Below are positions 9,142 through 18,127 of a stretch of DNA of 64,000 bases, one piece after another. The translations under genes and the position numbers were made by a program. The notes under the pieces were generated by a model. That model was not told the DNA's origin, did not search any database, and saw only the letters and a program-made list of their open reading frames with translations. This DNA is from Amaricoccus macauensis_A (GTDB lineage Bacteria; Pseudomonadota; Alphaproteobacteria; Rhodobacterales; Rhodobacteraceae), in NCBI RefSeq assembly GCF_049800915.1, contig NZ_JBNAFY010000004.1, forward strand, positions 62,001 to 126,000, written 5' to 3'. Every line of letters starts with the position of its first letter. Position 1 is the first letter of the stretch.

Positions 9142-9520
9142 TGTTTCCTCCTCTAAACGCCGAACCTTTCGTGGTCCGGTCATTTCCTCCCAAGGTATGT
9201 CTGCACACCCACAAAAGCAATCGCATAGGTTGTGCTTTTCGTTGGGCCATCCTCCTTTCGGCCTGGCTACGTCGCGCCCCCGCCCCCTTCCGAAGCTACT
9301 CGCGAGTAGATCCAATCAATAGGGAGTAACACCCGATCAAAGAGTGCCCTTGGTGGAATCATGCGTCCTTGACGTGACGCAAACTCAACACTCGAAAGCA
9401 CAATATGGTTGCATGGAAAGCAGGGCTGCAGGTTCATTCTGCCCTTGTTTTATTGATCCTGCCGGTCACATCTCCGTCAACACCATGGCCTCTCGGCGGA
9501 CTGCCTCTCTGACGAAAGAA
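9142..9520. other. Intergenic stretch without a recognised gene
   Basis: This holds the upstream region of the small minus-strand gene. Several short frames (for example 9344-9577 plus) lack ribosome sites and protein-like composition. A second purine-rich ribosome-site-like GGGAGGAA precedes an in-frame ATG for the small gene but is too close to that ATG. I see no operator, sRNA signal or mobile element. Confidence 0.5.
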
Positions 9521-9549
9521 AAGCCGCCGAGCACTCGACCCGGCGGCTT
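9521..9549 (-). terminator. Intrinsic terminator of the small secreted-protein gene
   Basis: AAGCCGCCG and CGGCGGCTT form a perfect 9-bp GC stem with an 11-base loop, 38 bases after the minus-strand stop at 9588. On the minus strand the stem runs into TTTTCTTTCG, a good U tract. Confidence 0.85.
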
Positions 9550-9587
9550 CCCTACTCACGACGGATGTCTGTCATAAGGACCGTTGA

Positions 9588-9803
9588 TCACTCGTCGCGA
9601 ATGCGGAGGTGAACGACTTCGTTGACGGTCTTGGCGGATGCTTCCTCGGCATTCAGGCCGGTCTGGGCGATGAGCTGCTGGAAGGCGGCTTCCGAGATCG
9701 CGCCCTTGGCAACGCGGTCACCGAGCGTTTCGGCGGATGCGATGGAAGCGCCACTAGCAATGACAGCTGCGGCGAGGGCGAAAGAACGTGCGATATTGGT
9801 CAT
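9588..9803 (-). CDS. Small secreted protein of unknown function
   Basis: The 71-residue product starts MTNIARSFALAAAVIASG with a clear signal peptide cleaved near SIASAE, leaving about 46 residues (ETLGDRVAKGAISEAAFQ and onward) in the periplasm or outside. ATG 9803 is preferred because GGAG lies ten bases upstream; two earlier in-frame ATGs (9815, 9830) have no such site. It has its own promoter and terminator and is divergent from a TetR regulator, with one operator-like palindrome in its leader. Function is unknown; control by the neighbouring TetR is inferred. Confidence 0.75.
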   Translation of the reverse strand: MTNIARSFALAAAVIASGASIASAETLGDRVAKGAISEAAFQQLIAQTGLNAEEASAKTVNEVVHLRIRDE

Positions 9804-9840
9804 GTCTGTCTCCATGGGTTGCCGGATCACTCCGGCATTT

Positions 9841-9856
9841 GAAACGGAACCGTTTC
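9841..9856. promoter_or_regulatory. TetR operator-like palindrome 1
   Basis: GAAACGGAACCGTTTC has perfect 7-base arms and a two-base AA centre. It lies just downstream of the predicted start point of the minus-strand small secreted-protein gene, where a bound repressor would block transcription. A second site of the same architecture is at 9904. Confidence 0.65.
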
Positions 9857-9871
9857 GTTCCTATGTTTGTT

Positions 9872-9899
9872 TATATAGCGCACGCTTGAGCTCGCACAA
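9872..9899 (-). promoter_or_regulatory. Predicted sigma70 promoter of the small secreted-protein gene
   Basis: On the minus strand, TTGTGC (9899-9894) is followed after 16 bases by TATATA (9877-9872). Transcription would start near 9865, upstream of palindrome 1. Confidence 0.45.
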
Positions 9900-9903
9900 G
9901 AGT

Positions 9904-9917
9904 AAACCGAACGGTTT
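9904..9917. promoter_or_regulatory. TetR operator-like palindrome 2
   Basis: AAACCGAACGGTTT has perfect 6-base arms with the same AA centre as the site at 9841. The two sites are 63 bases apart centre to centre, six helical turns, in the region shared by the divergent secreted-protein and tetR genes. Confidence 0.65.
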
Positions 9918-10014
9918 CGTATCAGAAAGGCAGGGGCTGACTGCCGCGCGCGTGGACAAAGGGGCATGCAACCAGTAACATTTGGGAGACACGGGAGGCT
10001 TTAGGGTCTTGAAA

Positions 10015-10695
10015 ATGAACGACATGACGAATTCCGAGGGCTTGATGACGGACTGGCCGGCAATGTGCCCGGCCTCCAGCCGTTCGGAGAAAAAACTCAA
10101 GCAGATCCTGGATGGCGCGCGCGCCGTGTTCCGCGAACAGGGTTTTGCGGGCGCAAGCGTTGACGACATCGCCAAGAGCGCAGGCATCTCGAAGGCGACG
10201 ATGTATCGCTATTTCCCCGACAAGGCCTCGATCTACGAGGCGGTCATGAAAGGCGACTGCAAGTTGCAGGCGGAACTTGCGGAAACCTGCATCGAAGGCC
10301 TCCCGATCCGGGAGAAGCTGCTCAAGCATGCGGTTCACCATATCCACATGTTCCTCTCGCCCTTCATACGCGACATCTACCGCGCCGCGGTTGCCGAGTC
10401 CGCCCGAATGCCGGAGATCGGCCAACAGTTCTTTTCGTCCGGCCCCGAAAAGCGCAAGGCAATGCTGTCACCCATTCTCGCGGAAGCTAGCCACAAGGGT
10501 GACCTCGCGGTCGAGGATGCCGATTTCGCAGCTTTCCAGTTCTTCGCGCTCTGCGCTTCCGAAATTCAGATGAAGGCGCTCTTCGGGGTAAAGCAGGACT
10601 ATACGGATCGCGAGATCGACGAATATGCCGCGCGGGCGGTCGACACATTCATGCGCGCATACGCCCCCTGCTCCGAGCAACAGGGGGCGGCATGA
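10015..10695 (+). CDS. TetR/AcrR family transcriptional regulator
   Basis: The protein (226 residues from ATG 10015) has a TetR helix-turn-helix: KQILDGARAVFREQGFAGAS, VDDIAKSAGISKATMYRYF, with a ligand-binding helical C-terminal domain resembling AcrR/TetR_C members. Upstream TTG starts (9982, 10009) are possible; no good ribosome site decides between them. It is divergent from the small secreted-protein gene, and two matching palindromes lie in the shared region, so it probably represses itself and that gene. The ligand is unknown. Its 3' end carries a GC hairpin and is convergent with the ribokinase gene. Confidence 0.9.
   Translation: MNDMTNSEGLMTDWPAMCPASSRSEKKLKQILDGARAVFREQGFAGASVDDIAKSAGISKATMYRYFPDKASIYEAVMKGDCKLQAELAETCIEGLPIREKLLKHAVHHIHMFLSPFIRDIYRAAVAESARMPEIGQQFFSSGPEKRKAMLSPILAEASHKGDLAVEDADFAAFQFFALCASEIQMKALFGVKQDYTDREIDEYAARAVDTFMRAYAPCSEQQGAA
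10662..10689. terminator. GC hairpin at the tetR/ribokinase convergence
   Basis: CGCCCCCTG and CAGGGGGCG form a perfect 9-bp stem with a 10-base loop that overlaps the last codons of tetR, 22 bases from the end of the convergent ribokinase gene. No T tract is present. Confidence 0.4.
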
Positions 10696-10710
10696 CGGAT
10701 GCCGCGCCTT

Positions 10711-11643
10711 TCACCCCGCGCTCTCATGCCCCTGGGCGATAAGACCCTCGACCTCCGCACGTGACGGGGCGGAAGCCGACGCCCCAGGCCGCGTGGTCGC
10801 AAGTGCGCCCGCCGCCGAGGCAAAGCGAAGCGCATCTTCCAGCGGCATTTCCTCGGAGAGCGCGACGGCAAGAGCCCCGTTGAAGCTGTCACCCGCCGCA
10901 ACGGTATCGACGGGATCGACGCGATAGGGTCCCATCAACCCTTCCGTTCCATCCGTGGCGGCGTAGGCAAGCCCGCGCGCTCCCATCTTGATGACGCAAA
11001 CCTCCGGTCCCAGCCGGCAAAGTGCCCGCGCGGCAGAGATCGCATCGCTGCCGCCACCCGGCGAAAACCCCAGAAGCGCTTCAGCCTCCGTCTCGTTCGG
11101 CGTGACAATATCCGCGGCCCTCCATAGCCCGTCGGGAACGGAAACCGGCACGGGGGCAGGATCGAGAACCACCCGCGCCCCCTTAGCCTTGGCCGAAATC
11201 ATGGCGGCACGCGTTGCCTCGAGCGGCGTTTCAAGCTGAAACAGCGCGACTTTCGCGCCTTCGAAGACCGCCGGGTCCGGTCCTTCCGCCGGCCAGGCCA
11301 GGTTTGCCCCGCCCATCACCGTGATCGTGTTCTGCGAACTGGCATCGACATGGATGAGCGCGATACCCGTGGTCACATCCGAAAAACGCTGCAGATGATG
11401 GAGAGGGACGCTCTTGGCGGCAAGTTCCGCGCGCAACATTGCACCGAACGCGTCCTCCCCGGTCGCCGAAACGAAACGCACCGGATCGCGCGAAAGCCGC
11501 TGAACCGCCACGGCCTGGTTCGCTCCCTTGCCGCCGAGCCCGATGCTTTCCCGCCCGGAGTGGATCGTCTGCCCTGGGCGCGGGAGCATGTCCACATAGA
11601 CCGTCAGGTCGAGGTTGACCGATCCGAAGACGACGACGCTCAT
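10711..11643 (-). CDS. rbsK: Ribokinase (PfkB family)
   Basis: The 310-residue protein starts MSVVVFGSVNLDLTVYV and shows the PfkB signature 1 region (GRESIGLGGKGANQAVA) and signature 2 DTVAAGDSFNGALAVAL with the anion hole and catalytic Asp. N/DxxE-type and GxxG nucleotide motifs (TPNETEAE, IKMGARG) fit ribokinase. It would phosphorylate D-ribose at O5, though no ribose transporter or deoxyribose gene is near, so another sugar is possible. ATG 11643 is chosen over 11652 because GGGGA is better placed. It stands alone, convergent with tetR. Confidence 0.85.
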   Translation of the reverse strand: MSVVVFGSVNLDLTVYVDMLPRPGQTIHSGRESIGLGGKGANQAVAVQRLSRDPVRFVSATGEDAFGAMLRAELAAKSVPLHHLQRFSDVTTGIALIHVDASSQNTITVMGGANLAWPAEGPDPAVFEGAKVALFQLETPLEATRAAMISAKAKGARVVLDPAPVPVSVPDGLWRAADIVTPNETEAEALLGFSPGGGSDAISAARALCRLGPEVCVIKMGARGLAYAATDGTEGLMGPYRVDPVDTVAAGDSFNGALAVALSEEMPLEDALRFASAAGALATTRPGASASAPSRAEVEGLIAQGHESAG

Positions 11644-11779
11644 GTTCCCCAAGCCTTCCGGCCCCTATGGTATCCTTTGCCCATTGTCCCCTCCCCTGCA
11701 ACGCACCCAAGCGCATCGCAGGCTAGTCGCAACCGCGGCAATGTCCAGCATGTCGCGCCTCCGGTCACACCCCGGCTTT

Positions 11780-12367
11780 TCAGCCCTCGAAGTCAGACAA
11801 CCGCCGTGACGCCGCGATCTGGCCTTCCCACACCATGTCTAGCGCTTCGACCAGTGGCAGGCTCTGCTGTCCTTCCCAGAGGTGGATTGCCCGCGAGGTA
11901 CAGCAGACCGCATTGTCCGCCAACGCCATGGCAATCTGCCGGTCCTTCACCCGCTCGAAGAGGCAATCCGCAACCTCGTCGCGCTCGCTGACAAGATAGC
12001 CGTCAAGCACGCCGAGAGCCTTGGCATTGGAATGGACCACCGTCCGGACCATGCGAAGCGTCTCCTCCTCGGCGATGAGCGAGGCCATGTGCCTGTCGAG
12101 AAACAGCTTGAGATCGCGGGCGATCGGCGCGGTGCCGTGGCGCAAAGCGGTCTTGTCCTCCTCCCTGAAGCCCGGCGGCCGACCGACGGCGGCGGATTCC
12201 TTGTTGGGATAGTAATTGAAGAAGGTGCGAGCACTGACCCCGGCGGCGGCGGCAATGGCCTCGGTGGTGACGTTCTCGAGCCCCTGGTCGAGCGCGAGTT
12301 TCAATGTGGCGAGCTGAATGTCGCGGGCAGTCTCCTGCCGCCGACGCTCTCGTAACGGAAGTGTCAT
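11780..12367 (-). CDS. TetR family regulator, probable repressor of the RND pump
   Basis: The 195-residue protein starts MTLPLRERRRQETARDIQ and has a TetR helix-turn-helix (NVTTEAIAAAAGVSARTFFNYYPNKE). It is divergent from the membrane-fusion gene of an RND operon with a 77-base gap, the usual layout of pump repressors such as AcrR. A weak inverted repeat, TTGC-N7-GCAA at 12378-12392, lies in that gap. An in-frame ATG at 12430 would extend it through the promoter region and is rejected. Ligand and target are inferred from position. Confidence 0.88.
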   Translation of the reverse strand: MTLPLRERRRQETARDIQLATLKLALDQGLENVTTEAIAAAAGVSARTFFNYYPNKESAAVGRPPGFREEDKTALRHGTAPIARDLKLFLDRHMASLIAEEETLRMVRTVVHSNAKALGVLDGYLVSERDEVADCLFERVKDRQIAMALADNAVCCTSRAIHLWEGQQSLPLVEALDMVWEGQIAASRRLSDFEG

Positions 12368-12444
12368 CGAATTTACTTTGCGCACTCTGCAATGTTTGCC
12401 TATGAAGCAATATGGGGTCAGTGTAGTCAAGGGTCTAGAAGGCG

Positions 12445-13611
12445 ATGAAATCCTTCGTATGTAAATTTGTGTTGGCGGTTACCGCCGCCGCAGCGGTCAC
12501 GTCCGCGGCAAATGCCCAGGGCGCGCCGGGAGCCGGCCCGGTTGAAGTGGGTTTCGTCGAGGCCTCGTTGCAGGAGGTGCCGCGCACCGTGACCCTTCCG
12601 GGGCGCGCCGTTGCGTTTCAGGAAGTGGAACTGCGCCCCCGAGTGGGTGGCGTGATCGAGGAGATCCTCTACACGCCGGGCCAGCTGCTCGAGGTCGGCG
12701 ATCCACTTTTCCGCATCGACGATTCCTCCTACGTTGCAGCAGAGGCTTCCGCCCGTGCGGATCTGGCAACCGCCGAAGCCAATCTTCCGGTCGCGCAGTC
12801 GGCCTATGATCGCGCGGAACAGCTCGCCGGCCGCGGCTACACGGAAGCCGAAGTCGAATCCGCCCGCGCCACCCTCGCAGAAGCCGAGGCCACACTCGAT
12901 TCCGCCAGGGCCGCGCTCGACTATGCCCAGACCGAGCTATCCTGGACGACGATCACAAGCCCCATCTCGGGACGCGCGGACGTCCCGACGGTTTCCGTGG
13001 GCGATCTCGTTACTGCGGGCCAGAGCGACGAGTTGACCACCATCGTCCGGTCGGACCCGATCTATGTCGACATGATGGAAGCAAGCGCCCGGATCCTCTC
13101 CATCCGAAAAGGCATTCGCGAGGGCACGCTCCAGCAGAACGACAGCATCAAGGCCTCGCTTCAGCTCGAGAACGGCGACGTTTACCGCGGAACGGGCGCT
13201 CTGGTGACCCCCGGCAACTTTGTCTCCACCACGACCGGCACGGTGACGGTCCGCTTCGAGTTCGACAATCCGCATCACGTCGTCATTCCGGGCATGTTCC
13301 TGCGCGGCGAGGTGACCATCGGAACGGCACAGGCCTATCTCGTACCCCAACGCGCGGCGACCCGTGGAAATTCCGGCGAGCTGACCGTCTTTGTCGTCGG
13401 TGAGGACGGCACCGCGGAGCAGCGGACCTTGCAAGATCAGGGCAGCTATCAGAACTCCTGGATCGTGCAGGACGGACTGGCCGAAGGCGACAAGATCATC
13501 GTCGACGGGCTGTCCTCGCTCCGCCCCGGCCAGGAGGTCACGCCCGTGGCGGCGACGATCGACGATAACGGCATCGTCCGCGATATTGCAGCCGGCGAAG
13601 AAGAGAACTGA
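12445..13611 (+). CDS. RND efflux pump, periplasmic adaptor (membrane fusion) protein
   Basis: The 388-residue protein begins with a signal peptide (residues about 1-24, ending SAANAQG) and has no lipobox, unlike AcrA. Domain order is typical: lipoyl half (VELRPRVGGVIEEI), an alpha-helical hairpin rich in Ala/Glu (about 95-165), lipoyl half (TITSPISGRAD), a beta-barrel and a membrane-proximal domain (ATRGNSGELTVFVV). It bridges the inner-membrane pump and the outer-membrane channel. The next gene starts three bases after its stop; AAGG precedes its own ATG. Confidence 0.93.
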   Translation: MKSFVCKFVLAVTAAAAVTSAANAQGAPGAGPVEVGFVEASLQEVPRTVTLPGRAVAFQEVELRPRVGGVIEEILYTPGQLLEVGDPLFRIDDSSYVAAEASARADLATAEANLPVAQSAYDRAEQLAGRGYTEAEVESARATLAEAEATLDSARAALDYAQTELSWTTITSPISGRADVPTVSVGDLVTAGQSDELTTIVRSDPIYVDMMEASARILSIRKGIREGTLQQNDSIKASLQLENGDVYRGTGALVTPGNFVSTTTGTVTVRFEFDNPHHVVIPGMFLRGEVTIGTAQAYLVPQRAATRGNSGELTVFVVGEDGTAEQRTLQDQGSYQNSWIVQDGLAEGDKIIVDGLSSLRPGQEVTPVAATIDDNGIVRDIAAGEEEN

Positions 13612-13614
13612 TCC

Positions 13615-16600
13615 ATGGCATCGTTCTTCATTCACCGCCCGGTCTTCGCGTGGGTTCTGGCCATAGTCGTCATGCTCGTCGGCACCTTCAGCCTCACAAG
13701 CCTTCCCATTTCCCAATACCCCGATATTGCGCCCACCACCGTCCGGATCAGCGCATCCTATTCCGGCGCCTCGGCGGAAACGGTGGAAAACTCGGTGACC
13801 ACGGTCATCGAGGACGGGCTGACCGGCCTCGACGGGCTCACCTACATGACATCGTCCTCGACCGAAGGTTCAGCGAGCGTATCGCTTACTTTCGACGATT
13901 CCATCGACTCCGACATGGCGCAGGTGCAGGTCCAGAACAAGTTGCAGCTCGTGGAGTCCCAGCTTCCGGACACCGTGACGAACTCGGGCGTTTCCGTCAC
14001 CCGCTCCACGAGCTCCATCCTGCTGGTGGGCGCCCTGGTAAGCGAGGATGGCCGCTACGACTCCCTGCAACTCGGTGACATTCTAGGCAGCACGATCGAG
14101 GACGCGGTGCAGCGAACGGAGGGCGTCGGATCGATCAACATCTTCGGCACCGAATACGCCATGCGAATCTGGCTCAACCCCGATCGCCTCTACCAGTATC
14201 AGCTCACCCCCAATGACGTGACCTCGGCCGTTTCGGAGCAGAACACCAATGTCACGGTCGGGAGCCTGGGCGATCAGCCGGTCGCCGAAGGCCAGCAGTT
14301 CACCGTTTCGCTGTCCGCGCAGTCCCAGCTCGAATCCGTCGAGGATTTTCAGAACATCCTTCTGAAGACAAACACGGACGGATCGGCGGTCTATCTCGCG
14401 GATGTGGCCACCGTCGAACTCGCGGAGGAGCAGTTCGGCCGTTTCAGCCGCTACAATGGCCACCCGGCCGCCGGGTTCGGCGTCAACCTCGCCACCGGCG
14501 CCAACGCGGTCGACACCGCCGAACGGGTCCGCGAGGTGATCTCCGGCCTTTCAACCGCCCTGCCGGAAGGCGTGAGCGTCGAATACCCCTACGACACATC
14601 GCCTTTCGTCGAGGACTCGATCGAGGAGGTCTACCATACGCTCATCGAAGCCGTGGTACTGGTGTTCCTCGTTATCCTCCTATTCCTCCAGAGTTGGCGT
14701 GCGACAATCATCCCGACCATCGCCGTGCCCGTGGTTCTTCTGGGCACATTCGGTGTCCTGGCGGCCTTCGGCATGTCGATCAACACACTCACGATGTTTG
14801 CCCTGGTGCTGGCCATCGGCCTGCTGGTGGACGACGCCATCGTCGTGGTCGAGAATGTCGAACGCGTCATGGAGGAGGACGGGCTGGACGCGAAGGCCGC
14901 GACCGAAAAGAGCATGGGCGAAATCTCCACCGCCCTGGTGGGCATCGTCATGGTCCTCTCGGCCGTATTCCTGCCCATGGCCTTCATGTCCGGCTCGACC
15001 GGCGTGATCTACAAGCAGTTCTCGGTCACGATCATCTCGGCCATGGTTCTGTCGCTTTTCGTAGCTTTGATCCTGACGCCGGCCATGTGCGCACAACTCC
15101 TGAAGCCGAGCCATGGCAAACAGCCCATCGCTCCCCTGCGCTGGTTCAACACCGGGCTCAACCGCCTGACCGACGGTTATGGCGGCGCAGTCGGCCGTCT
15201 GTCGCTGCGTCCCTTCCGCATGCTGCTGGTGCTGGCCCTTGTCGGTTTCGGCGCCTGGTGGATCTATGACCGGCTCCCGACCTCGTTCCTGCCCACCGAG
15301 GATCAGGGCGTGCTGATGACGATGGTCGAATTGCCCCAGGGCTCGACCTCGCAGCAGACCTCCCATACCGCCTCGGTCATCGAGGACTACCTGCTCAGCG
15401 AGGAGTCCGAGGTGGTTGAGAGCGTGTTCTCCAATATCGGGTTCAGTTTCGGCGGGTCCGGCCAGAACAACGCCATGCTGTTCATCAAGCTGAAGGATTA
15501 CGATGAGCGTCCCGGCGTGGACGCGGCCGATGTGATGAACCGGGCGAATGCCGCCTTCTTCCAGTCCCGGCTCGGAAGCGTGTTCGTCCTGCAACCGCCC
15601 GCGATCCAGGGCCTCGGAAATACGTCGGGCTTCTCGATGTATCTCGTCGACCAGTCGGGCGTCGGCCAGGAAGCCCTGAGCGCCGCCGCCGACGAGCTGG
15701 TCTCACTTGGCAATGCCGATGGCCGCGTGACCAACCTGCGCGGCAATGACGACGCGACCGAACCGGCCCTGAAACTGCAGATCGACCAGCAGAAGGCCGA
15801 GGCGCTCGGCGTGTCGCTCTCGGATGTGAACTCGATGCTATCCACGGTCTTCTCCGGCTCCTACGTCAACGATTTCCCCCTCGGCAACGACCTCCGCGAG
15901 GTCATCGTCCAGGGCGGGACGCCGTGGCGGATGCAACCGGAGAACGTCGATCAGTGGTATGTCCGCAACGACGATTCCGAAATGGTGCCGCTCTCCTCCT
16001 TCATCAGTCGCGAATGGGAAACCGTCACGCCCAAGCTTGCGCGCTACGGCGGCACCCGTGCCCTCGAGATCTCCGGGGCAGCGGCGGCAGGCCTGAGCTC
16101 CGGTGACGCCATGAGCGCCATGGAAGACCTGACATCGGAACTGAATGGCTCTTTCGCCTCCGCCTGGACTGGTCTGAGCTACCAGGAAAGACTGTCGGGC
16201 AGCCAGGAGCCGATCCTCTACACCCTGTCGGCTCTCGTGGTCTTTCTCTGCCTCGCGGCGCTCTACGAAAGCTGGACAGTCCCCTTCGCCGTGATGCTCT
16301 CCGTTCCCGTGGGCGTGCTCGGCGCAATGGCGGCGACCTGGGCATTCGGGCAATCTAACGATGTCTATTTCAAGGTCGGCCTGCTCACGACCATCGGCCT
16401 TGCGGCCCGAAACGCGATCCTGATCGTCGAGTTTGCCGAGGCCCAGCGCGCACAGGGCATGGCGCTGATGGCGGCAACGGTCTCGGCAGCACGCCAGCGC
16501 CTGCGCCCGATCCTGATGACCTCGCTTGCCTTCGGCTTCGGCATCACGCCCCTGGTTCTTGCCTCCGGGGCGGGGGCCAATGCCCAGAAATCCATCGGCA

Positions 16601-16722
16601 CCGGAATGCTCGGTGGCATCATCTTTTCGGCGGTGATCGGGGTCATTCTGGTCCCGGTGTTCTATGTCGCTGTCATCAAGGCCACGGGAATGTTCCGGGC
16701 ACGTGTGGAGGCTGCACAGTGA
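13615..16722 (+). CDS. RND multidrug efflux transporter (HAE1 family)
   Basis: The 1035-residue inner-membrane pump has the HAE1 layout of twelve transmembrane helices and two large periplasmic loops, starting MASFFIHRPVFAWVLAIV. TM4 carries the proton-relay pair Asp406-Asp407 in GLLVDDAIVVVENV. In TM10 the relay lysine position (Lys940 of AcrB) reads GLAARNAILIVEF, with Arg932 instead of Lys; the downstream MTSLAF motif with its Thr is kept. It exports hydrophobic compounds by proton antiport with the flanking adaptor and outer-membrane proteins. The stop overlaps the channel gene start as ATGA. Confidence 0.96.
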   Translation: MASFFIHRPVFAWVLAIVVMLVGTFSLTSLPISQYPDIAPTTVRISASYSGASAETVENSVTTVIEDGLTGLDGLTYMTSSSTEGSASVSLTFDDSIDSDMAQVQVQNKLQLVESQLPDTVTNSGVSVTRSTSSILLVGALVSEDGRYDSLQLGDILGSTIEDAVQRTEGVGSINIFGTEYAMRIWLNPDRLYQYQLTPNDVTSAVSEQNTNVTVGSLGDQPVAEGQQFTVSLSAQSQLESVEDFQNILLKTNTDGSAVYLADVATVELAEEQFGRFSRYNGHPAAGFGVNLATGANAVDTAERVREVISGLSTALPEGVSVEYPYDTSPFVEDSIEEVYHTLIEAVVLVFLVILLFLQSWRATIIPTIAVPVVLLGTFGVLAAFGMSINTLTMFALVLAIGLLVDDAIVVVENVERVMEEDGLDAKAATEKSMGEISTALVGIVMVLSAVFLPMAFMSGSTGVIYKQFSVTIISAMVLSLFVALILTPAMCAQLLKPSHGKQPIAPLRWFNTGLNRLTDGYGGAVGRLSLRPFRMLLVLALVGFGAWWIYDRLPTSFLPTEDQGVLMTMVELPQGSTSQQTSHTASVIEDYLLSEESEVVESVFSNIGFSFGGSGQNNAMLFIKLKDYDERPGVDAADVMNRANAAFFQSRLGSVFVLQPPAIQGLGNTSGFSMYLVDQSGVGQEALSAAADELVSLGNADGRVTNLRGNDDATEPALKLQIDQQKAEALGVSLSDVNSMLSTVFSGSYVNDFPLGNDLREVIVQGGTPWRMQPENVDQWYVRNDDSEMVPLSSFISREWETVTPKLARYGGTRALEISGAAAAGLSSGDAMSAMEDLTSELNGSFASAWTGLSYQERLSGSQEPILYTLSALVVFLCLAALYESWTVPFAVMLSVPVGVLGAMAATWAFGQSNDVYFKVGLLTTIGLAARNAILIVEFAEAQRAQGMALMAATVSAARQRLRPILMTSLAFGFGITPLVLASGAGANAQKSIGTGMLGGIIFSAVIGVILVPVFYVAVIKATGMFRARVEAAQ

Positions 16723-18077
16723 AATCCACTTTGATCCTCGTCGGCCTGCTCGTCGCAGGCTGCGCAGTCGGCCCCGACTACCAGCGCCCCGACGTCACCC
16801 TCCAAACGCGCTTCGTGGATGGCGATGCGGATGCCATCGGTGCGGTTGCCACGGAACGCTGGTGGCTGACCTACAATGATCCCCTGCTCGATCAGTTGGT
16901 TGCGCGCGGGCTTGCGCAGAACCTCGACGTGCTCTCGGCGACCGAAGCCGTCAGGCAGGCCCAAGCTGAACTGCGTGAAACTGGCATCAACTCCGCCTTG
17001 GACGGATCGCTGACAGGAACGCTCGAGCGATCCGGCGGCGATGCGGTCGATGGCGTCACCACGGTGGAATCCGGCGAGCTGGGCGCATCGCTCGTCATCG
17101 ATATGTTCGGTGGCCTCCAGCGCGAACGCGAAAGCGCTTTGGCATCGCTGACGGCCGCGCAGGCCGATGTGGAGACCGTGCGGCTCGCATGGCTCGCGGA
17201 ACTTGTCGCCGCCTACTCCGATGCCCGATCCTACCAGGAAATCCTGGCCCTGACGCGCGAAACAATCGAGGCGCGGGAGGAAACCGTCGAAATCACGCGC
17301 AGCCAGTTCGAAGCCGGTGCCGCAACCGAATACGAGGTCGCCGAAGCCCAGGCCCTGCTCTCGAATGCCCGCGCGGCCCTGCCGCAGTATGCCGCGCTCT
17401 TCGATGCCAGTGTCTATGCGATTGCAACGCTGCTCAACGAACCCGCCGGCCCGATCCTCGCCGACATGCAGAAGGGAGCAGCCCAGCTACGCACCCCCGG
17501 CGGCGCACAGACCGGCGTGCCCGCCGACCTCCTGCGCAATCGCCCCGACGTTCGCAGCGCCGAAGCCGATCTCGCCGAAGCCGTGGCCGATGTCGGTGTT
17601 GCCGAAGCGGATCTCTATCCCTCCCTGTCGCTCTCCGGTACGGTCGCGAGCGTCAGCGGTGTCGAGGCCTGGAGCTTCGGCCCGCAACTTTCCCTACCGG
17701 TCTTCGACCAGGGAGCGCTCAGGGCAACTCGTGATGCAGAGATATCGGAAGCGAAACAGTATGAGATTACCTGGCGCGTCTCCGTTCTCGATGCGGTCGA
17801 GGACGTCCAGGTCGCCCAGTCCAACCTGACCCGTTACCGGCAGCGCGCCGCCTTGCTGCGAACGGCTGCGGACGAATACGGACGAGCTCTCGACCTCGCT
17901 CAGGAAAACTACCGCAGCGGTGCGATTACCCTTCTGGACTTGCTCGACACCGATCGAAACACCGCATCGGCCCGGATTTCGGCGGCATCCGCCGTGAACG
18001 ACGCAGCCCAGGCCTGGGCGACCCTGAAGATCGCAACCGGCGCAGGTGCCGCCGCAGCGGGCAATATCACCAACTGA
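16719..18077 (+). CDS. Outer-membrane efflux channel lipoprotein (NodT/OprM type)
   Basis: The 452-residue protein has a lipoprotein signal with lipobox LVAGC (Cys about residue 15), then AVGPDYQRPDV, the usual mature start of OprM/NodT channels. Two OEP repeats rich in coiled helices follow (about 55-235 and 265-440), with RNRPDVRSAEADLAEA typical of the family. It completes the tripartite pump. The start overlaps the pump gene by four bases, so adaptor, pump and channel form one operon likely repressed by the divergent TetR at 11780. Confidence 0.93.
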   Translation: MKSTLILVGLLVAGCAVGPDYQRPDVTLQTRFVDGDADAIGAVATERWWLTYNDPLLDQLVARGLAQNLDVLSATEAVRQAQAELRETGINSALDGSLTGTLERSGGDAVDGVTTVESGELGASLVIDMFGGLQRERESALASLTAAQADVETVRLAWLAELVAAYSDARSYQEILALTRETIEAREETVEITRSQFEAGAATEYEVAEAQALLSNARAALPQYAALFDASVYAIATLLNEPAGPILADMQKGAAQLRTPGGAQTGVPADLLRNRPDVRSAEADLAEAVADVGVAEADLYPSLSLSGTVASVSGVEAWSFGPQLSLPVFDQGALRATRDAEISEAKQYEITWRVSVLDAVEDVQVAQSNLTRYRQRAALLRTAADEYGRALDLAQENYRSGAITLLDLLDTDRNTASARISAASAVNDAAQAWATLKIATGAGAAAAGNITN

Positions 18078-18127
18078 CATGCCCAATCCTCACCGGGGAA
18101 GCCGTATCACACAGAATGTGGCTTCTC

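Noticed and set aside
9344..9577. 77-codon plus-strand frame in the gap before the small secreted-protein gene
   Set aside because: It runs through the intrinsic terminator stem and lacks a ribosome site.
12378..12392. TTGC-N7-GCAA dyad before the RND operon as TetR operator
   Set aside because: Arms are only four bases, too weak to list as an operator although the position is right.
18098..18125. GAAGCC/GGCTTC hairpin between the pump operon and lysR
   Set aside because: Short arms with a long loop and no T tract; not convincing as a terminator.
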